Notes under the pieces: model-generated
Databases searched by the model: none
What the model saw: the letters and a program-made list of their open reading frames with translations, nothing else
What the model was told of the DNA's origin: nothing
Shown: piece by piece, positions 36,907 to 48,822 of the stretch
Numbering within the stretch: the stretch's first letter is position 1
Layout: the number at the start of each line of letters is the position of its first letter
Program-made: the position numbers and the translations under genes
NCBI GenBank assembly: GCA_021234155.1
Contig: JAJEKV010000497.1
Location: 105,519-169,518 of the forward strand
DNA length: 64,000 bases
DNA from: Isoetes taiwanensis
Lineage: Eukaryota; Streptophyta; Lycopodiopsida; Isoetales; Isoetaceae
Direction of reading: 5' to 3'

Positions 36907-37316
36907 TGTGACGACCATACGGATATTCGTATTATACAAATATTATACTCGTATGTACAAGTTACGCACCTTTACCAAGTGTGTTACCAGTATTTATTGA
37001 AGATATTTCATCGCATCTTCCTCAGATGCGAAAGTTTTAGATCTAGAACCTACATGCATACGTGACACTTTGGCATGATCTCATTGGAGTGGGCGATCAT
37101 GACCATTGGGCTAGATATATAAGGAGGCACCTCCTTCTTGTCGAACCATTCCGGTTCAACGTCGGTCTTGAGCCTTCTAGGCATCTGTCTCGTGTTCTTG
37201 CTTGCCTTCGAGCCATTGTACTCTTGATTCTTGTTCATATATCAGATTCTTTGTCGATCTTGGCATATTTCTTCCGTATTTTCCACGTATTTTTCTTATT
37301 TTTGCGTAGGTTCATG
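36907..37316 (+). mobile_element. chromovirus 5' LTR (approximate right end)
   Basis: TGTGACGACCATACGGATAT at 36907 matches TGTAACGACCATACGAATAT at 49847, directly after the polypurine-rich end of pol, so these are the two LTR starts. A TATA-like GATATATAAGG lies at about 37110. The right end is placed at TTCATGACA (about 37316) because the coding-like sequence begins soon after. I could not identify a clean primer-binding site, so the boundary is uncertain. Confidence 0.6.
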
Positions 37317-37450
37317 ACAGTTTGAACCGGAATCCCTTACCGATTCTTGCCCTTCGACCCGAGAAGCATTTTTTACTCATATTTGGTGATTTTATATCTA
37401 TGGAGGAGGTTTTAACTTTATTCTGGCCAGGTCCAGTGACTTGTTCAAGT

Positions 37451-38061
37451 ATGCCAGCAATTACAATGGACAATAAAGAGCTTAAGAAACGTGTTGTTTC
37501 ACATGAATCCGCTTCTAGCTCTGGATTGAGGCTATCAGAGCCTAAGATTAGCCTTCCAGAGAAGTTTGACGGCACTCGATCCAAGCTTCATGGTTTTTTG
37601 AATTAGATCAGGCTTGTGATCCAGCTCTATCCTCATAGATATCCTACGGCCCAGGAACAAGTTGAGCTGATTGGTTCTCTCCTAACAGGGCCATCTCTAA
37701 GTTGGTTTGCTCCCTTATTGGAGAAAGGAGCCCCATAGTTGCAAGATTTTGCTGCTTTCATTGCAGAGCTCAAAGCATGTTTTGGAGACATTGATGCGTT
37801 ACAAGACGGGCGATCCACAAAACTTTGCAATCTAAGGTAAGGCTATTGTCCAGCTTCAGTATATGCATCAAAATTTTATCAAATTGCTGTAGATACAGCC
37901 TGGGATGATGTTGCACTTCGAGATTGTCTCCGAAGGGGTTTACGTGAGGACATCAAAGATATGCTGTTATCTATGGAGGATCCTCAGACCTTGGAAGAAG
38001 CCATCAGATTTGAAGTTCGTTGTGATAATTGGCTCTTTGAACGTAGGCAAGAGAGCGTAGT
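37451..38061 (+). pseudogene. gag: chromovirus gag (capsid region)
   Basis: After MPAITMDNKELKKRV comes PKISLPEKFDGTRSKLHGFL, then VELIGSLLTGPSLSWFAPLL, DFAAFIAELKACFGD and ALRDCLRRGLREDIKDMLL, the standard order of a gypsy gag capsid domain. There are in-frame stops at about 37604 and 37735 and frame changes, so it is dead. The gag is cut near 38.06 kb by the Tat-like insertion. Its C-terminal part (Ser-rich, then a Pro/Val/Ala-rich linker) resumes at about 46.07 kb. Confidence 0.8.
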
Positions 38062-38650
38062 CAGGTTTTTCCAATCAAGCAAGCGTAGCGATGAAGCTCG
38101 CTGCCCGGTCCCATCGTAGAATCAACAAGTCCGGACTGGCCTTGATTGATCGAGGCGGTTCGAGGATCCTTATCCGCCGCCAAGAAGGCACGGGAGAGGC
38201 TAATCTTTGCCTCTACCGTGGAGGACCTGGTTATATTGCTTTCGTAGATGCTTTTGAAGCGGCCAAATCGGGATCAAAAACGAGGGGGTAGGTCCGAGTA
38301 ATAGGAATCTCTCGTCGATTGGCTGCCTTTTCTCGGACTCCTTCCACACTTCTTGACATGTTTATTCCACGGATAAGGTCCCGGGGCATTTTTCATCTCT
38401 ATATCATTGAAATCAGAGGTTGGAAGGTTGGAGGCGTTATTAACATGCAAATGCTTGTTTTATGGATAGTGCGATGCGTCGGTAAGCACATCATTCCTAG
38501 AAGCAAGGCCGAGCACCCGTTCTGTCGAAATGATTGATGGATGAGAGATCTCCTCGAGTGCGATCCTGCATCGTAATGTCTTCTAGCGCCTCTTAGGGTT
38601 TTCGAAAGTGAGTTTCTTGTAATCTCATCGTTAGCCCACATCGCCAATAG
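38062..38650 (+). other. unassigned sequence at the left side of the nested element
   Basis: GC-richer than the flanks and without gypsy motifs. It begins where chromovirus gag homology stops. It is likely the 5' LTR/leader of the nested Tat-like element, but no matching copy was found on the other side, so its role is unproven. Confidence 0.35.
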
Positions 38651-38652
38651 TC

Positions 38653-39200
38653 TTGGGTCTGCCCTGGCTCGAGCTACATAACCCACAGATGAACAGGGTT
38701 TGTCTCACACAAGAGGAGCAAATTCGTTTTACAAATCACATTGAGGAGCAAATGCTAGTACAAGATGAACATGATCCGGTGCTTTCACATGTGCAGCCAA
38801 CATTGGGAAAAGAGCTTTGTCTAAGGTATTGTTGGATGGGGGATCACCTCTAAACGTTATGTCACATCATGTGATGAAACAATGTGGCTTAGAGGTAGAC
38901 AAGAAAGCTCCTATGGTACTGAAATCCTTCTCTAACTCAAGAATTAATCCCATAGGGATTGTAAGTAAAGTACCAATAGATATTGAAGGAATTGTTGTGG
39001 CTGCTAATTTTGTTGTGGTTGCATTTGAAGGAATGGATGAAAAAGGACATTTATGATTTACTTCTAGGAAGGAGATGGTACATCAGATTAGATGCAGACT
39101 TTGTTTTGGTCAAAAGGGGAATGTACCATAAGCGATGGAAGAAAAAGCGTTCGTTATCTACAACAAGCTCGGGGAGTTTGATTCTTTTAACTTCATTGAA
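38653..39200 (+). pseudogene. Tat-like gypsy element (plus strand): protease region
   Basis: After TQEEQIRFTNHIEEQMLVQD comes LLDGGSPLNVMSHHVMKQCG, the aspartic protease active-site region of plant non-chromoviral gypsy elements (D-G-G-S-P-L-N-V in place of D-T/S-G). It continues with SNSRINPIGIVSKVPIDIEG and, after a frame change, DLLLGRRWYIRLDADFVL, the second conserved protease block. No gag was recognised in front of it. Confidence 0.7.
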
Positions 39201-39309
39201 GAGAACGTGTTAATATCCAATCAACCTGGGGTATATGAAGTTACCATGACCAATATGGAGGTAGACACAAGTCCAATTAAGGTATGCAATGTACACAAGG
39301 AAATAAACT

Positions 39310-40690
39310 TTGCTTATCTATGGTTTGATGGTGGTGTCTCTAAGAAATTGAGTATAGCTTCTTCTCGCTGCCATTCTTAAGGATAGGTCAAGCAAATTAA
39401 TGGCAAAAGTTGGCAGAATTCATCAAAATGCTACTTCTAACATGGCTGAATACAAAGCTTTGATAGCAGGACTACAAAAAAAAAATAACATTAGTCGGAG
39501 TAGAGTAGATATGATTTACTTCTTGCCACCCATCAACTCTTAGAGTTGGTGTGAGTCAAGCACATCCATGCTTGGTCATAAGCTTTTAGAAGACAAAATC
39601 AAGCTTAAGGGAAGTTTTCCAGGGACTACCAGTTATCGACCGGTCTTGAATCATATCTCCGACACGCGCCCCAAAAGGCTTTGCCCTACCACAGATGCGG
39701 CACAGCATAGCAGGACTACAAGAGGCTAAGCATTTAGGTGTTACTGACATCATTGTATTTGGAGACTCTCAACTTGTATGCAGGCAGATCTTGGGAGAAT
39801 ATCAAACCAAAAATGAAGAGATGATTATGCTTAGGGATCAAGCACTAGAGGAACTATCAACATTTGCATCCTGGGAGCTACTTCATGTCACAAGAAAGTT
39901 CAATGAAGAGGCTGATACCTTGTGTAAGAGTGTTTTGCTCGAACATTTGGCAGAAGGTGCTATCAAGGAGGAAGAATTGGAGGAAGAAGAACTCAAACAG
40001 CTACATCCTATATTGGTAATCAATGCTAGTAGTGAAAAACAGGTTAGAGAAATCAAGATAGAAAAGAATGGTCAAGAAAGAACTCTTTATGTTGGTGATA
40101 TGTTTGAAGAAAAGAATGAATGCATGGTAGTAGATTTCTTCAAAGAATGGAAAGATGTTTTTGCATGGGATTATAATGAGCTGATTGGTGTTGATAAAAA
40201 CATTTGTGAATTTGAAATAAAGATCAAGGAAGGTGTCAGCCCTGTGATGCAAAAACTAAGAAGGATTAATGTGGCTTTGCTAGACCTAATTAGAGAGGAG
40301 TTACTCAAAATGAAAGATGCAGGTGTGATCACTGAAATTACAAATCCAGAATGGTTATCATGCATTGTACTGTTGAAAAAAGAACAAAACTATCAGAATT
40401 TGTATTGATTATAGAGATTTGAACAAGGCCCTTTATTGGGGCGCTACCCTCGCCTTTTTTGGAAGAGGTTTTACATGTTGTTGCAGGGAAGGAGACATAC
40501 TCTTTTTTGGATGGCTTCTCAGGATTCAACCAAATTTCTGTTAAGTTAGAAGATCAACCAAAAATAGCCTTCATCACTCCATGGAGAACTTTTGCTATGA
40601 AGAGAATGCCTTTTGGTTTGATGAATGCTCCAGCAACTTTTCAAAAGAACAATGGATACTATATTCAAGGATATGCCTCCCTCTTTTGCT
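39310..40690 (+). pseudogene. Tat-like element: RNase H placed before reverse transcriptase, one polyprotein
   Basis: RNase H pieces in order: YLWFDGGVSKK (first Asp), SNMAEYKALIAGLQ (Glu), then, after a 229-bp insertion, HLGVTDIIVFGDSQLVCRQI (second Asp) and LLHVTRKFNEEADTL (final Asp). The frame then runs without a stop through an acidic linker (KEEELEEEELKQ) into VVDFFKEWKDVFAWDYNELI and LKMKDAGVITEITNPEWLSC, the start of gypsy RT. After one frameshift it continues as ETYSFLDGFSGFNQISVKLE and KRMPFGLMNAPATFQ. The order RNase H - linker - RT is therefore inherent to the element and not a nesting artefact. Stops and shifts make it inactive. Confidence 0.75.
39463..39721 (-). mobile_element. 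229-bp SINE-like insertion with 15-bp target duplication
   Basis: ATAGCAGGACTACAA occurs at 39463-39477 and again at 39707-39721. Removing 39478-39706 plus one repeat rejoins ALIAGLQ to EAKHLGVTDI in frame. The left end starts with a run of A on the plus strand, i.e. a T-rich 3' tail on the minus strand, as in some plant SINEs. The minus strand carries GATTCAAGACC, close to a tRNA B box. The A box is weak. SINE identity is inferred; the insertion itself is certain. Confidence 0.65.
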
Positions 40691-41340
40691 TTTAGAGTTT
40701 TTCTTGATGATCTCTCGTTTGGGATCAGCCTTGAGAGATCATTTCAAATATCTAACTAAGATATGTGGCATGTGCGGGGAAGGGAGGAGTGAGTCTAAAT
40801 CCTAAGAAATGCGTATTTTTATGCTCCAAGGGAGGATTGTTAGGACATGAGGTGTCCTCTAAAAGGGATTCAAGTGGTGAGAGCAAAGTGGAAGCATTAA
40901 AAAGCTAGCATCACCCAAAAACCGCCGAGGGAAGTAAAGAGTTTCTTAGGTATGGTGAGCTTTTTAAGAATGTATGTCCCTCACTTCTCTATCTTCAGAG
41001 CTCCTATATCTGATCTCACCAAGGTAGGCAAATATACCAAGCATGAGAGTAAGCTAATCATGGTAGAATGGACTCAAACTTGCCAACTTGCCTTTGATAG
41101 TATTATACAAGCCATCTCCAATTCTACACTATTAAAACCTCCTGATGCAACTAAACAAACCTTTTGAAGCTTATATCAGTATAACAAAAATTTTGTAGGG
41201 TTAGTTTTATTGCAAGAAGAAGGGGTGGTAACCTTTGCTAGCAAGATTTGGTCTATCTTTGAAATGAGGTACCCAAGGCTTGAGAAAAGTGCACAGCTCT
41301 TATGTTTTAATTGATAGACAAGGACATCTTATTCAAAACA
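40691..41340 (+). pseudogene. Tat-like element: RT end and second (gypsy-type) RNase H
   Basis: VFLDD-like sequence, VKSFLGMVSFLRMYVPHFSI and WTQTCQLAFDSIIQAI mark the RT thumb/connection. They are followed, in changing frames, by VGLVLLQEEGVVTFASKIW and MRYPRLEKSAQLLCFN, the usual gypsy RNase H. The element thus carries two RNase H domains, one on each side of the RT. It is heavily frameshifted. Confidence 0.65.
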
Positions 41341-42870
41341 GTCATACTCAAATGTACATGAAGCAAAATCCTTTGTCTTTGATGTTCTCAAAGAAACAGC
41401 CTAAGGCCAAGATATGCAGATGGGCTTGTAAGATTCAAGCATATGATATTGTTGTTAAAGTGATTAATTTGGTAAATGATCCTAGTACATATTTGACTAA
41501 TATTTTGTTTGAGCAGCAAGATGAAGAAGCTTTGACTCATGAGGTTCAAGATGATGCAGATGCTAATGTAAACCTTGTACAGGAAGCAGATTGGCAAGAA
41601 GATATAAGAAGATATTTGGAATCAAATGAGATGCCAGAAGAATTCAACTCCAATCAAAAAAGAAGGTTCAAGGAGAAATGCAATAAGTTCAAGATAATAG
41701 ATAATGTGTTATGCAGGTATGACAAAGAGGGTATCATTTTGAGGTGTGTTGATAAAGAAGAAGCTAAGTTAGTGGTAGAAGCGTGCCATGAAGGAGTATG
41801 TGGTGGACATTTTGCTGCAGATACTACAGCAAAAAAAATCTTGAGGGCTGGTTATTACTGGCCAACTCTCTTCAAGGACTGCTATGAGACAATCAAATGC
41901 TGCCATAAATGCCAAATTTTTGGTAGAAGGATTCTTCAACCAGCTGCCTTAACTGCCATAACTTCTCCAGGATCTTTCCAAGTCTGGGGACTTGATTTTA
42001 TAGGACCTGTAGATCCACCTTCTTCTGCACAGCACCAGTATATTCTTGTAGCCACTGATTATTTTACAAAATGGGCTGAAACTATTCCTGAGACAAGCAA
42101 ATGCCTATACTACTGGGTTCATCCATGAAAATATCTTGTGCATTTGGTATCCCCTTCAAACTTATATCGATAGAGGGACCCGGTTCTGAATGATGTTATA
42201 GCCACAACGCTAGCAACTCTCAAGGTAAGACATTCTAAGAGTTCATCCTACTATCCTCAAGGTAATGGTGGGGAGGCGAGAATCCACTAACAAAGTGCTC
42301 AAAACTATCCTCAAAAAGACTATTAGTGTCTCAAAAAGGATTGGCATTTGAAGTTGCATGATGCTCGTGGGCTTCTGAGAACTACAACTAAAACTTCGAC
42401 CAAACATACACCTTTTAGTCTAGTTTATGGAGTAGAATCTATCATTCCAGTGGGAGCTTGAGCTTCCATCCTTGAGAATGGCTTTGAAATTAAATTTGGA
42501 AATAGAGGAGGCACTTGAAGAAAGGTGTGTGTACGACTTATGCAACTAGAAGAGCATAGATATGAAGCTGAAAATGCTATACTATTAAAGAAGGCTAAAG
42601 ATCTAGCTTGACCTTCAAAGCAGCACACACAAATTGCAAGGCACATTGAAAGATGGAGAGCTAGTTCTTAAATGGAATAAGGCAAAGGAAGACTGTGCAA
42701 GCAAATTTGAAGAGCTGTGGGAGGGACCTTTTGAAGTTACATGATCAGCAGGCCAAGATTCATATTGGCTGAAGTCTATACCAGAAGGGAGAATCTTACC
42801 AAATCCTATCAACATTCTACATCTTAAGAGGTACTGGCAACAGCATGTTGCTCTTAGTCTATTTGAATAA
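41341..42870 (+). pseudogene. Tat-like element: integrase
   Basis: The frame 41280-42128 holds the end of the RNase H (ICRWACKIQAYDIVVKVINL), a linker, and the integrase zinc-binding motif: CHEGVCGGHF with two His, then KCCHKCQIFGRR with two Cys. The catalytic core start follows: FQVWGLDFIGPVDPPSSAQH and ILVATDYFTKWAE. Downstream, in broken frames, are the core end and GELVLKWNKAKEDCASKFEE, LWEGPFEV, NPINILHLKRYW, the integrase C-terminal GPF/Y module. It ends near 42870. Confidence 0.75.
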
Positions 42871-45800
42871 ACTTTGTTGTTTAAGGTTAGAGTAGGCAGT
42901 GTGTTAGATAAAAGTTGTTTTTTTGCAAATGCAATAGGTATTATTCTTTAAGTTCTGATTTATCTTAAGTTAGTTCATTTATAGCAATTGATAAATTAAC
43001 GTCCTTGGTTTTAATGTCAAGGTTGCAGAAAATGCTTATTTCAGGGCTACAAGTCCATGGGGCTCAGGCTTATTTCTTCCTAATATTATACTTTACCATG
43101 CAGGATCACCCTCTTGATTTCACCCCTACACATTCATTCATTTCCGACCATTCACCTTGATGTACATCTTCGTCTTCACTTCCACCACCGTGGACAACAT
43201 TTTATGCTAACCTTTATTTGATTTTGTATAATGAGGCACACCCTCTTGCTTCTCATTCATAAACCTTCCATTACATTTCAAGAGTAGTCCACCATTCATA
43301 CTTCATCATTCTTCTACTCTGCCACGAGTATACATTCATATCCCGGGAAAAGTTGCCACCATATCACCACATGGCATTTGAATGTTTGAGGCCGATTCTT
43401 GTCTTTGTCATTGCGGGTTCACCCTCTTGTTCATTCATTATCATCGACACACTCAAGGCTTGCTTTCATATAAACTTGCTCTCCAAACATCTTCTCCCAT
43501 AGTTGCCATTCATTCCATCCATCATGGCAACATTCTATCTTTGCGCAAGAAGGAATTAATGTCTTAAAAGTTTTGGAGAACCAGCACATCTCTTTTTTAG
43601 CATGATCTTCGCCACTCATGGCAGCATAGAAGAATTTTTCATTGGCATTTCCAAATACATGGTTCAATAAGCACACAAGGAGTATTTGAAAGTTTGCAAC
43701 TTTGAAGACCATTTGAAAAGCTACAAAGGACACAAGGACTTGAAGAACCAAAGAAGGACATTCACTTGAGAAACATAAAAGGAGTATTTTGGCTAAGTGG
43801 GAGGTCACAAGGCAAGTTATTAAAAATTCAAGCCCCATTGAAGATTTCAAGGTCACAACTTGGTATGATATCTTGTTCACCATTTGAGCATTGAAGTTTG
43901 ATATTCTTAAGGTTCTTGAAGAATTGCCTAGCCATTCTCTTCCATTCTATATCTTGAGTCATCATCTCCATTCCATGTCTAGCCTTCTTTTTCCACATTT
44001 CCATCTCCTCTCATTACATACTATGGTGTTGGTAACATTTCTTTCCCTAGTCAAATGAAACACACACTCCATGCTCCATCCACCTACTCACCAAAGTTAA
44101 GCACTAGGGAGCCCCATGAATTTATTTCAAGAATACCTAGGTTCTAAATATCTACTAGGTCTTACAAAAGAAGGACAAAAAGCAAGATTTGTCCAACTAT
44201 GCAAGAGGTGAACTCCCTAGTAGCATCCCATGTCAAAAAAAAAAATTTGCAAAAGATACAACATCCACTTCATCATTCATAATTCCACTTCCCCACTCAC
44301 ATCACACGTGTCATCCATACTTCATGCCACCTCATCAAAAATCATTTTTTGACTAGGGGGAAAGATGGTTACCAACCCTTAAGTGCCACATCATCACCAT
44401 TTTTGCCACCTAACCAAATCCCATGCCCAGTCACTTCATTTTTTTCACCAAAAAAAAAAATCAAAGTATTCCATTCGAAAATTTGATGATACTACCTGGA
44501 AGCCCTCATGAAATCATGCTACCTGGCACAAACATTCTTGAAAAAAGAGTTTATATTGACCTTCTAAATGGCTTTCTTGGGAAACGTGCCTCATTGAAAA
44601 AATGGTAAAACCTACCTACATCTACCCCCCATCTATCTACCCTCTCATCCTCTCTGCCAAGTGGCGTCCCCTCGGGCGTGCCAAGTCGAACACGAGCCGA
44701 AGCTTGGCGTGGGAGGAGACCACATAATCAGAAAACTCTTGCAATGGATCTATATTTATACCTTGGCCTATTTTTTCCATTCCACACTTTGTGGGATATT
44801 TCTTCCAAAAAAAATCAAGAACCCTAAAATTTTTGAGGCCAAGAAACGTTTTTTAGCATTTGGAAACTACCTAATCATGACTATATCCTCCCGATTTAAC
44901 CGAAAGTGATCTCAAGAACCCTAAGCTTTGTGCTAAACGACCAGTAATAACTGTTGGATTTTTGCAAGAATTGAAACGAACGCAGCATTTTCAAAAGGGG
45001 GGCACAGGAAATTTCAAGGCCCTTTGCGCAATTGGGAGATTGTCAATACGAAATACATGTCGGTGCAATCTTTCTTGTGGATTTGACCTTCCTTCTTTTG
45101 CATCAATTTACTTGATTGAGCAAAGAAAAGCTGATCAAATATTCTGTCCGATCCCGGAAGTATTCTTGGCTCCTGAATTGTGAGCTATTGGAAGTTTATG
45201 TGAGACTCCTGTTATGATTGTCAAGTGAATTGAAAATCCGACTTTGGTATAATTCTCTTTTCTCAACTTTCTTTTCAAGGAAATTTATGCATATCTGCTA
45301 AATATTGTTCTAATTTTTAAACACATTGGATATCAGTGAAATCCTGCTTAGGCTTCATAGGAATAGTCGTTCTGCATCCAAAGAAAACATAAAAAATATA
45401 AACATTAGTTGAAACTAAGTCCTAGTTATTCTTTCATCTGATAAGAGCAAAAGCTTATCTTTTCGCTACAAACTCCTCTAACAAAAGGTCCATTCCATCT
45501 ATTCTTATCAATATCCAAGTAATTCTCTTCTACTTTGTCTCAGGAAAAGCAAAACATCTAGATAAATATCTCTGTCATCAAAAAACACAGTCTGTCAGTG
45601 GTAAATTACTCCTTGTTCATCCAGCATTTCAAATAAACCAAAAAGAGGTGTTGTACGTCATCTACAAGATCAATTTGATTGGTCACAATTGTCCCAGATC
45701 AAAAAAATATTGCATAAAACATCTGAGAATTTCTGCTCTCTGCCGAGGGCATTGACCAGTTTTTGACTAGGTCAGGCATATAATTTTCAAGTATCTAGAA

Positions 45801-46070
45801 TAGTCTGACTTCAAAAAAGGTCTTGCACATTCTTAATACTATTTGTTGGGATCACATTCATACATTCTTCAAGATAAATCTTCCAGTTATCTGCACTTGG
45901 CATTGAAAAGAGAATACAGGTTTTTTTCTTGAAATGGGAAAGCTGTACTAACAGACTTGTGGTGAGAAGTTTTTGCAAAATTTAGATTCAGAGTGGTTGC
46001 CTGAAGCAACCTGGAGGTCCTAAACCATTCTAGTTGAGGGTTTTGCCAGGATTACCCTCAACACTAGGTC
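42871..46070 (+). other. 3' region / putative LTR of the nested Tat-like element
   Basis: No coding domain recognised. It lies between the Tat-like integrase and the point where chromovirus homology resumes, so most of it is probably 3' UTR and LTR, or further insertions. CACCCTCTTG-containing phrases recur around 43.1, 43.2 and 43.4 kb. The LTR ends could not be fixed. Confidence 0.35.
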
Positions 46071-47414
46071 ATTTCGATTTGCTGGTTCTAGCTCTAGTTC
46101 CAGTTCATTTGTAGTTCAGGCCTCTGCACCAACATTGATTTCTATCTGTGCAGTATCATGGGCTCTTGATTCCGTCCTTGTTGTTCCTATTTTTGCTCCA
46201 TGTTCTGATTCGACTCTTGCCTCTGCTCCAGTTCATGCCCCAGGTTCTGACCATATTCTTAATGATGTCCCAGCTCCAGTTCTTTTGCCAGTTCCAGTTC
46301 CAGTTCCTGCTCCTGCTCCTGCTCCAGTTGCATCAGTTCTTGCTCCAATTTCTTGTTCCAATTGCTTCTGCTCCGCTTCCGTTTTTGTAGGGACTTCTTC
46401 ACGCCCTCAGTTTCATATCTCGAAGATTTCACTTCATGGATTTGTTAAATTTGGAAGGCAAGATCCAAGTTCAGTATTTGCAATCCAGGTTCACCCATCG
46501 CTAGCTCTGCACTAGTGAAGTCTGCTCCAATGCTTCTAGATAAATATGGCGACTTCTCCGATATTTTTTACAAAGTCAAGGCCGGCAAGTTCCCAGAGCA
46601 TCGTCCATATGATTGTCCTATTGATTTGCAGTCTGGGACAATGCTGCCATATAATCCAATATATGGTCTATCTCCCGCTGAATTAAAGGTTTTGCGAGAT
46701 TATATTGAAGAAAATCTAGCCACTAGTTGCATTCGACATTCTCAATTCCCTGCTGGAGCGCCTATCTTCTTTGTCAAAAAGAATGATGATTCTCTGCGTC
46801 TGGTCATTGATTATCATGGCCTCAATAAAATCACAGTGCCAAATCGGTATCCGCTTCCTTCGATCCCAGAGTCGTTGGAGCGACTCCAAGGTGCACATTA
46901 TTTTACGAAGATTGATCTTCGGGGTGCCTACAATCTTATCCGGATCCGGGAGAGTGATGAGTGGAAGACAGCTTTTCGTACTCAGTATGGCCATTTTGAG
47001 TACACAGTTATGCCATTTGGACTTACCAATGCTCTAACAGTATTCCACCATATGGCCAATGATGTCTTTCGAGAGTTCTTAGATACTTTTGTTATCATCT
47101 ATTTGGATGATATTCTTATTTATTTTAAGACTCTCGAAGAACATGGGAGGCATGTTCGACAAGTCCTTCAGAAGCTTCATGAGCACCGGTTATATGCCAA
47201 ACTTGAGAAGTGTCAGTTCGAGCAGTATAATGTGGAGTTCCTTGGCTATCATACCACTCCACATGGAGTCTCCATGGATCCCAAAGGGAAAAGGTTAGCA
47301 CTGTACTTGAGTGGCAAACACCTTCATACGTTCGAGATGTTCAATGTTTTCTTGGGTTTGCCAATTTCTATTGGTATTTCATTCGGGATTATTCAGAGAT
47401 TGTCTTTCCTTTGA
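46071..47414 (+). pseudogene. pol: chromovirus gag tail and reverse transcriptase
   Basis: 46071-46500 encodes a Ser-rich then Pro/Val/Ala-rich linker (PVPVPVPAPAPAPVASVLAP). The frame 46515-47414 is a well-kept RT: MKSAPMLLDKYGDFSDIFYK, EHRPYDCPIDLQSGTMLP, FFVKKNDDSLRLVIDYHGLN, YFTKIDLRGAYNLIRIRESD, VMPFGLTNALTVF and VIIYLDDILIYFKTLEEHGR, with the YLDD catalytic motif intact, then [20 protein letters not shown]. The chromodomain at 49.7 kb makes this a chromovirus. No protease active site was seen between gag and RT, so that part was lost or lies in the rearranged segment. Confidence 0.85.
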
Positions 47415-47439
47415 TATGCCTCACGGTTAAGGACGTGCC

Positions 47440-48398
47440 ATTTGAATGAAGTGTGGAAGCAAAATCTGCTTTCGTTACTTTGAAGCATGCTTTTACCACG
47501 ATGCCAATTCTTGCTCATGCAGATCCTTTGCACCCATATGTTGTCGAAGCAGATGCCTCTAATTTTGCTCTTGGTGGGATGCTGTCACAGAAGAGGATGA
47601 CCATGAATTGCATCCAATGGCCTATCACTCACGAAAGTTTCAGCCTGCTGAAATCAACTATCCCATTTATGATAAGGAGTTGTTGGCGATAGTGGATTCT
47701 TTCGAGGAGTGGAGACGTTTTCTAGAGGGATCTCCTCAATCACAATCTATACAGATCATCAAAATCTAGAATATTTTCAGTCTGCGTGCGTGCTCAACCG
47801 TCGTCAGGCCCGGTAGTATTATCCCGCATTGATTTCATGATCAAGTGTCGTCCTGGTCCCCTCCAAGGGAAGCCTAATGCCTTGTCTCAACGCTCCTACC
47901 TCGAGCTCAAGCCAGGTGATCTTACATTTTATCAACAATCACAGGTTATTCTAGGTCATGATTGGTTCCAGCTCATGGCCCTCACTTTGTTCGAGAAGCT
48001 TCATGATACGGCCCTGTTGGAGTTGTTCGGGCATCTCTGTCCTTCAATCTATTGGCTCAAGATGTATTCTCACACCTTGGCTATGCATCATCTTTTCAGC
48101 AAATGCGATCGGATTATGATCGATTTGAGGCTCGAGATGGACTTCTATTCTGTGATAGGCTTCTATATGTGACAGATGGTGCTTCGAAGCTTCAAGTTCT
48201 CCAGGCTTGCCATTATTCACCTATGACCGGACACTTTGGAGTAACCAAGACTCTTGAATTTATTAGTTGAGAATATTGGTGGCCTGGGCTTCGTCGCTCT
48301 GTCGAAGCATTTATTCGATCTGTGACATTTGCCATCGAGCGAAAAGTTCCGAGACATCTTCCTAGCCTTCTTCAGCTATTGCCGGTTCCAAATGCACG
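47440..48398 (+). pseudogene. pol: chromovirus RNase H and integrase zinc-binding region
   Basis: VEAKSAFVTLKHAFTTMPIL and [20 protein letters not shown] are the RNase H start, with its first Asp. [20 protein letters not shown]-like sequence follows in another frame. Around 48120-48300 RLLYVTDGASKLQVLQACHY, SPMTGHFGVTKTLEF, EYWWPGLRRSVEAF and C-containing residues form the H2C2 integrase finger. The segment ends at PVPNA, where the rRNA fragment begins. Confidence 0.75.
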
Positions 48399-48400
48399 TC

Positions 48401-48822
48401 GCCTATACCCGGCCGTCTTGGTAAGTGCGAGGCCTCGATGAGTAGGAGGGCGTGGGTGTCGTGGAGCAGCTCCGGCCGCCGAGTGGAACGGCACCCAGTG
48501 CAGATCTTGGTGGTAGTAGCAAGTATTCAAATGAGAACTTTGAAGACTGAAGTGGAGAAAGATTCCATGTGAACAGAAATTGGACATGGGTTAGTCGATC
48601 CTAAGAGATGGGGCAATCCTCTGTGAATGGCGCAATTTGCGTTGTCGATCGAAAGGGAATCGGGTCAATAATTCCGAATCGAGACATGGCAGTGAATGGT
48701 AACGTTTGCGAATTTAGAGACGTCGATGAGGGTCTAGGGAAGAGTTCTCTTTTCTTTTTAACAGTCCGATGACCCTGAAATCGATTTGCCCGGAGATAGG
48801 GCCTTGTGGCCGGCAAAGCACC
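48401..48822 (+). pseudogene. nuclear large-subunit (26S/28S) rRNA gene fragment inserted in the integrase
   Basis: This 422-bp block is LSU rRNA in sense orientation. It opens with CCTATACCCGGCCGTC and GATGAGTAGGAGGGCG. Conserved blocks follow: GCAGATCTTGGTGGTAGTAG, ATTCAAATGAGAACTTTGAA, TTCCATGTGAAC, GACATGGGTTAGTCGATCCT, CGATCGAAAGGGAATCGGG, GAAGAGTTCTCTTTTCTTTT, TTGCCCGGAGATAGGG and AAAGCACCGCACGTC. Many differences from a typical plant LSU look like C-to-T or G-to-A changes. GCACGTC flanks it on both sides (48394-48400 and 48823-48829). It splits the integrase between PVPNA and the DFILELPLS block. Confidence 0.9.

Noticed and set aside
46135-46515. Proline/valine/alanine-rich ORF as a separate cell-wall-like gene
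   Set aside because: It runs directly into the chromovirus RT and follows the interrupted gag, so it is the gag-pol linker.
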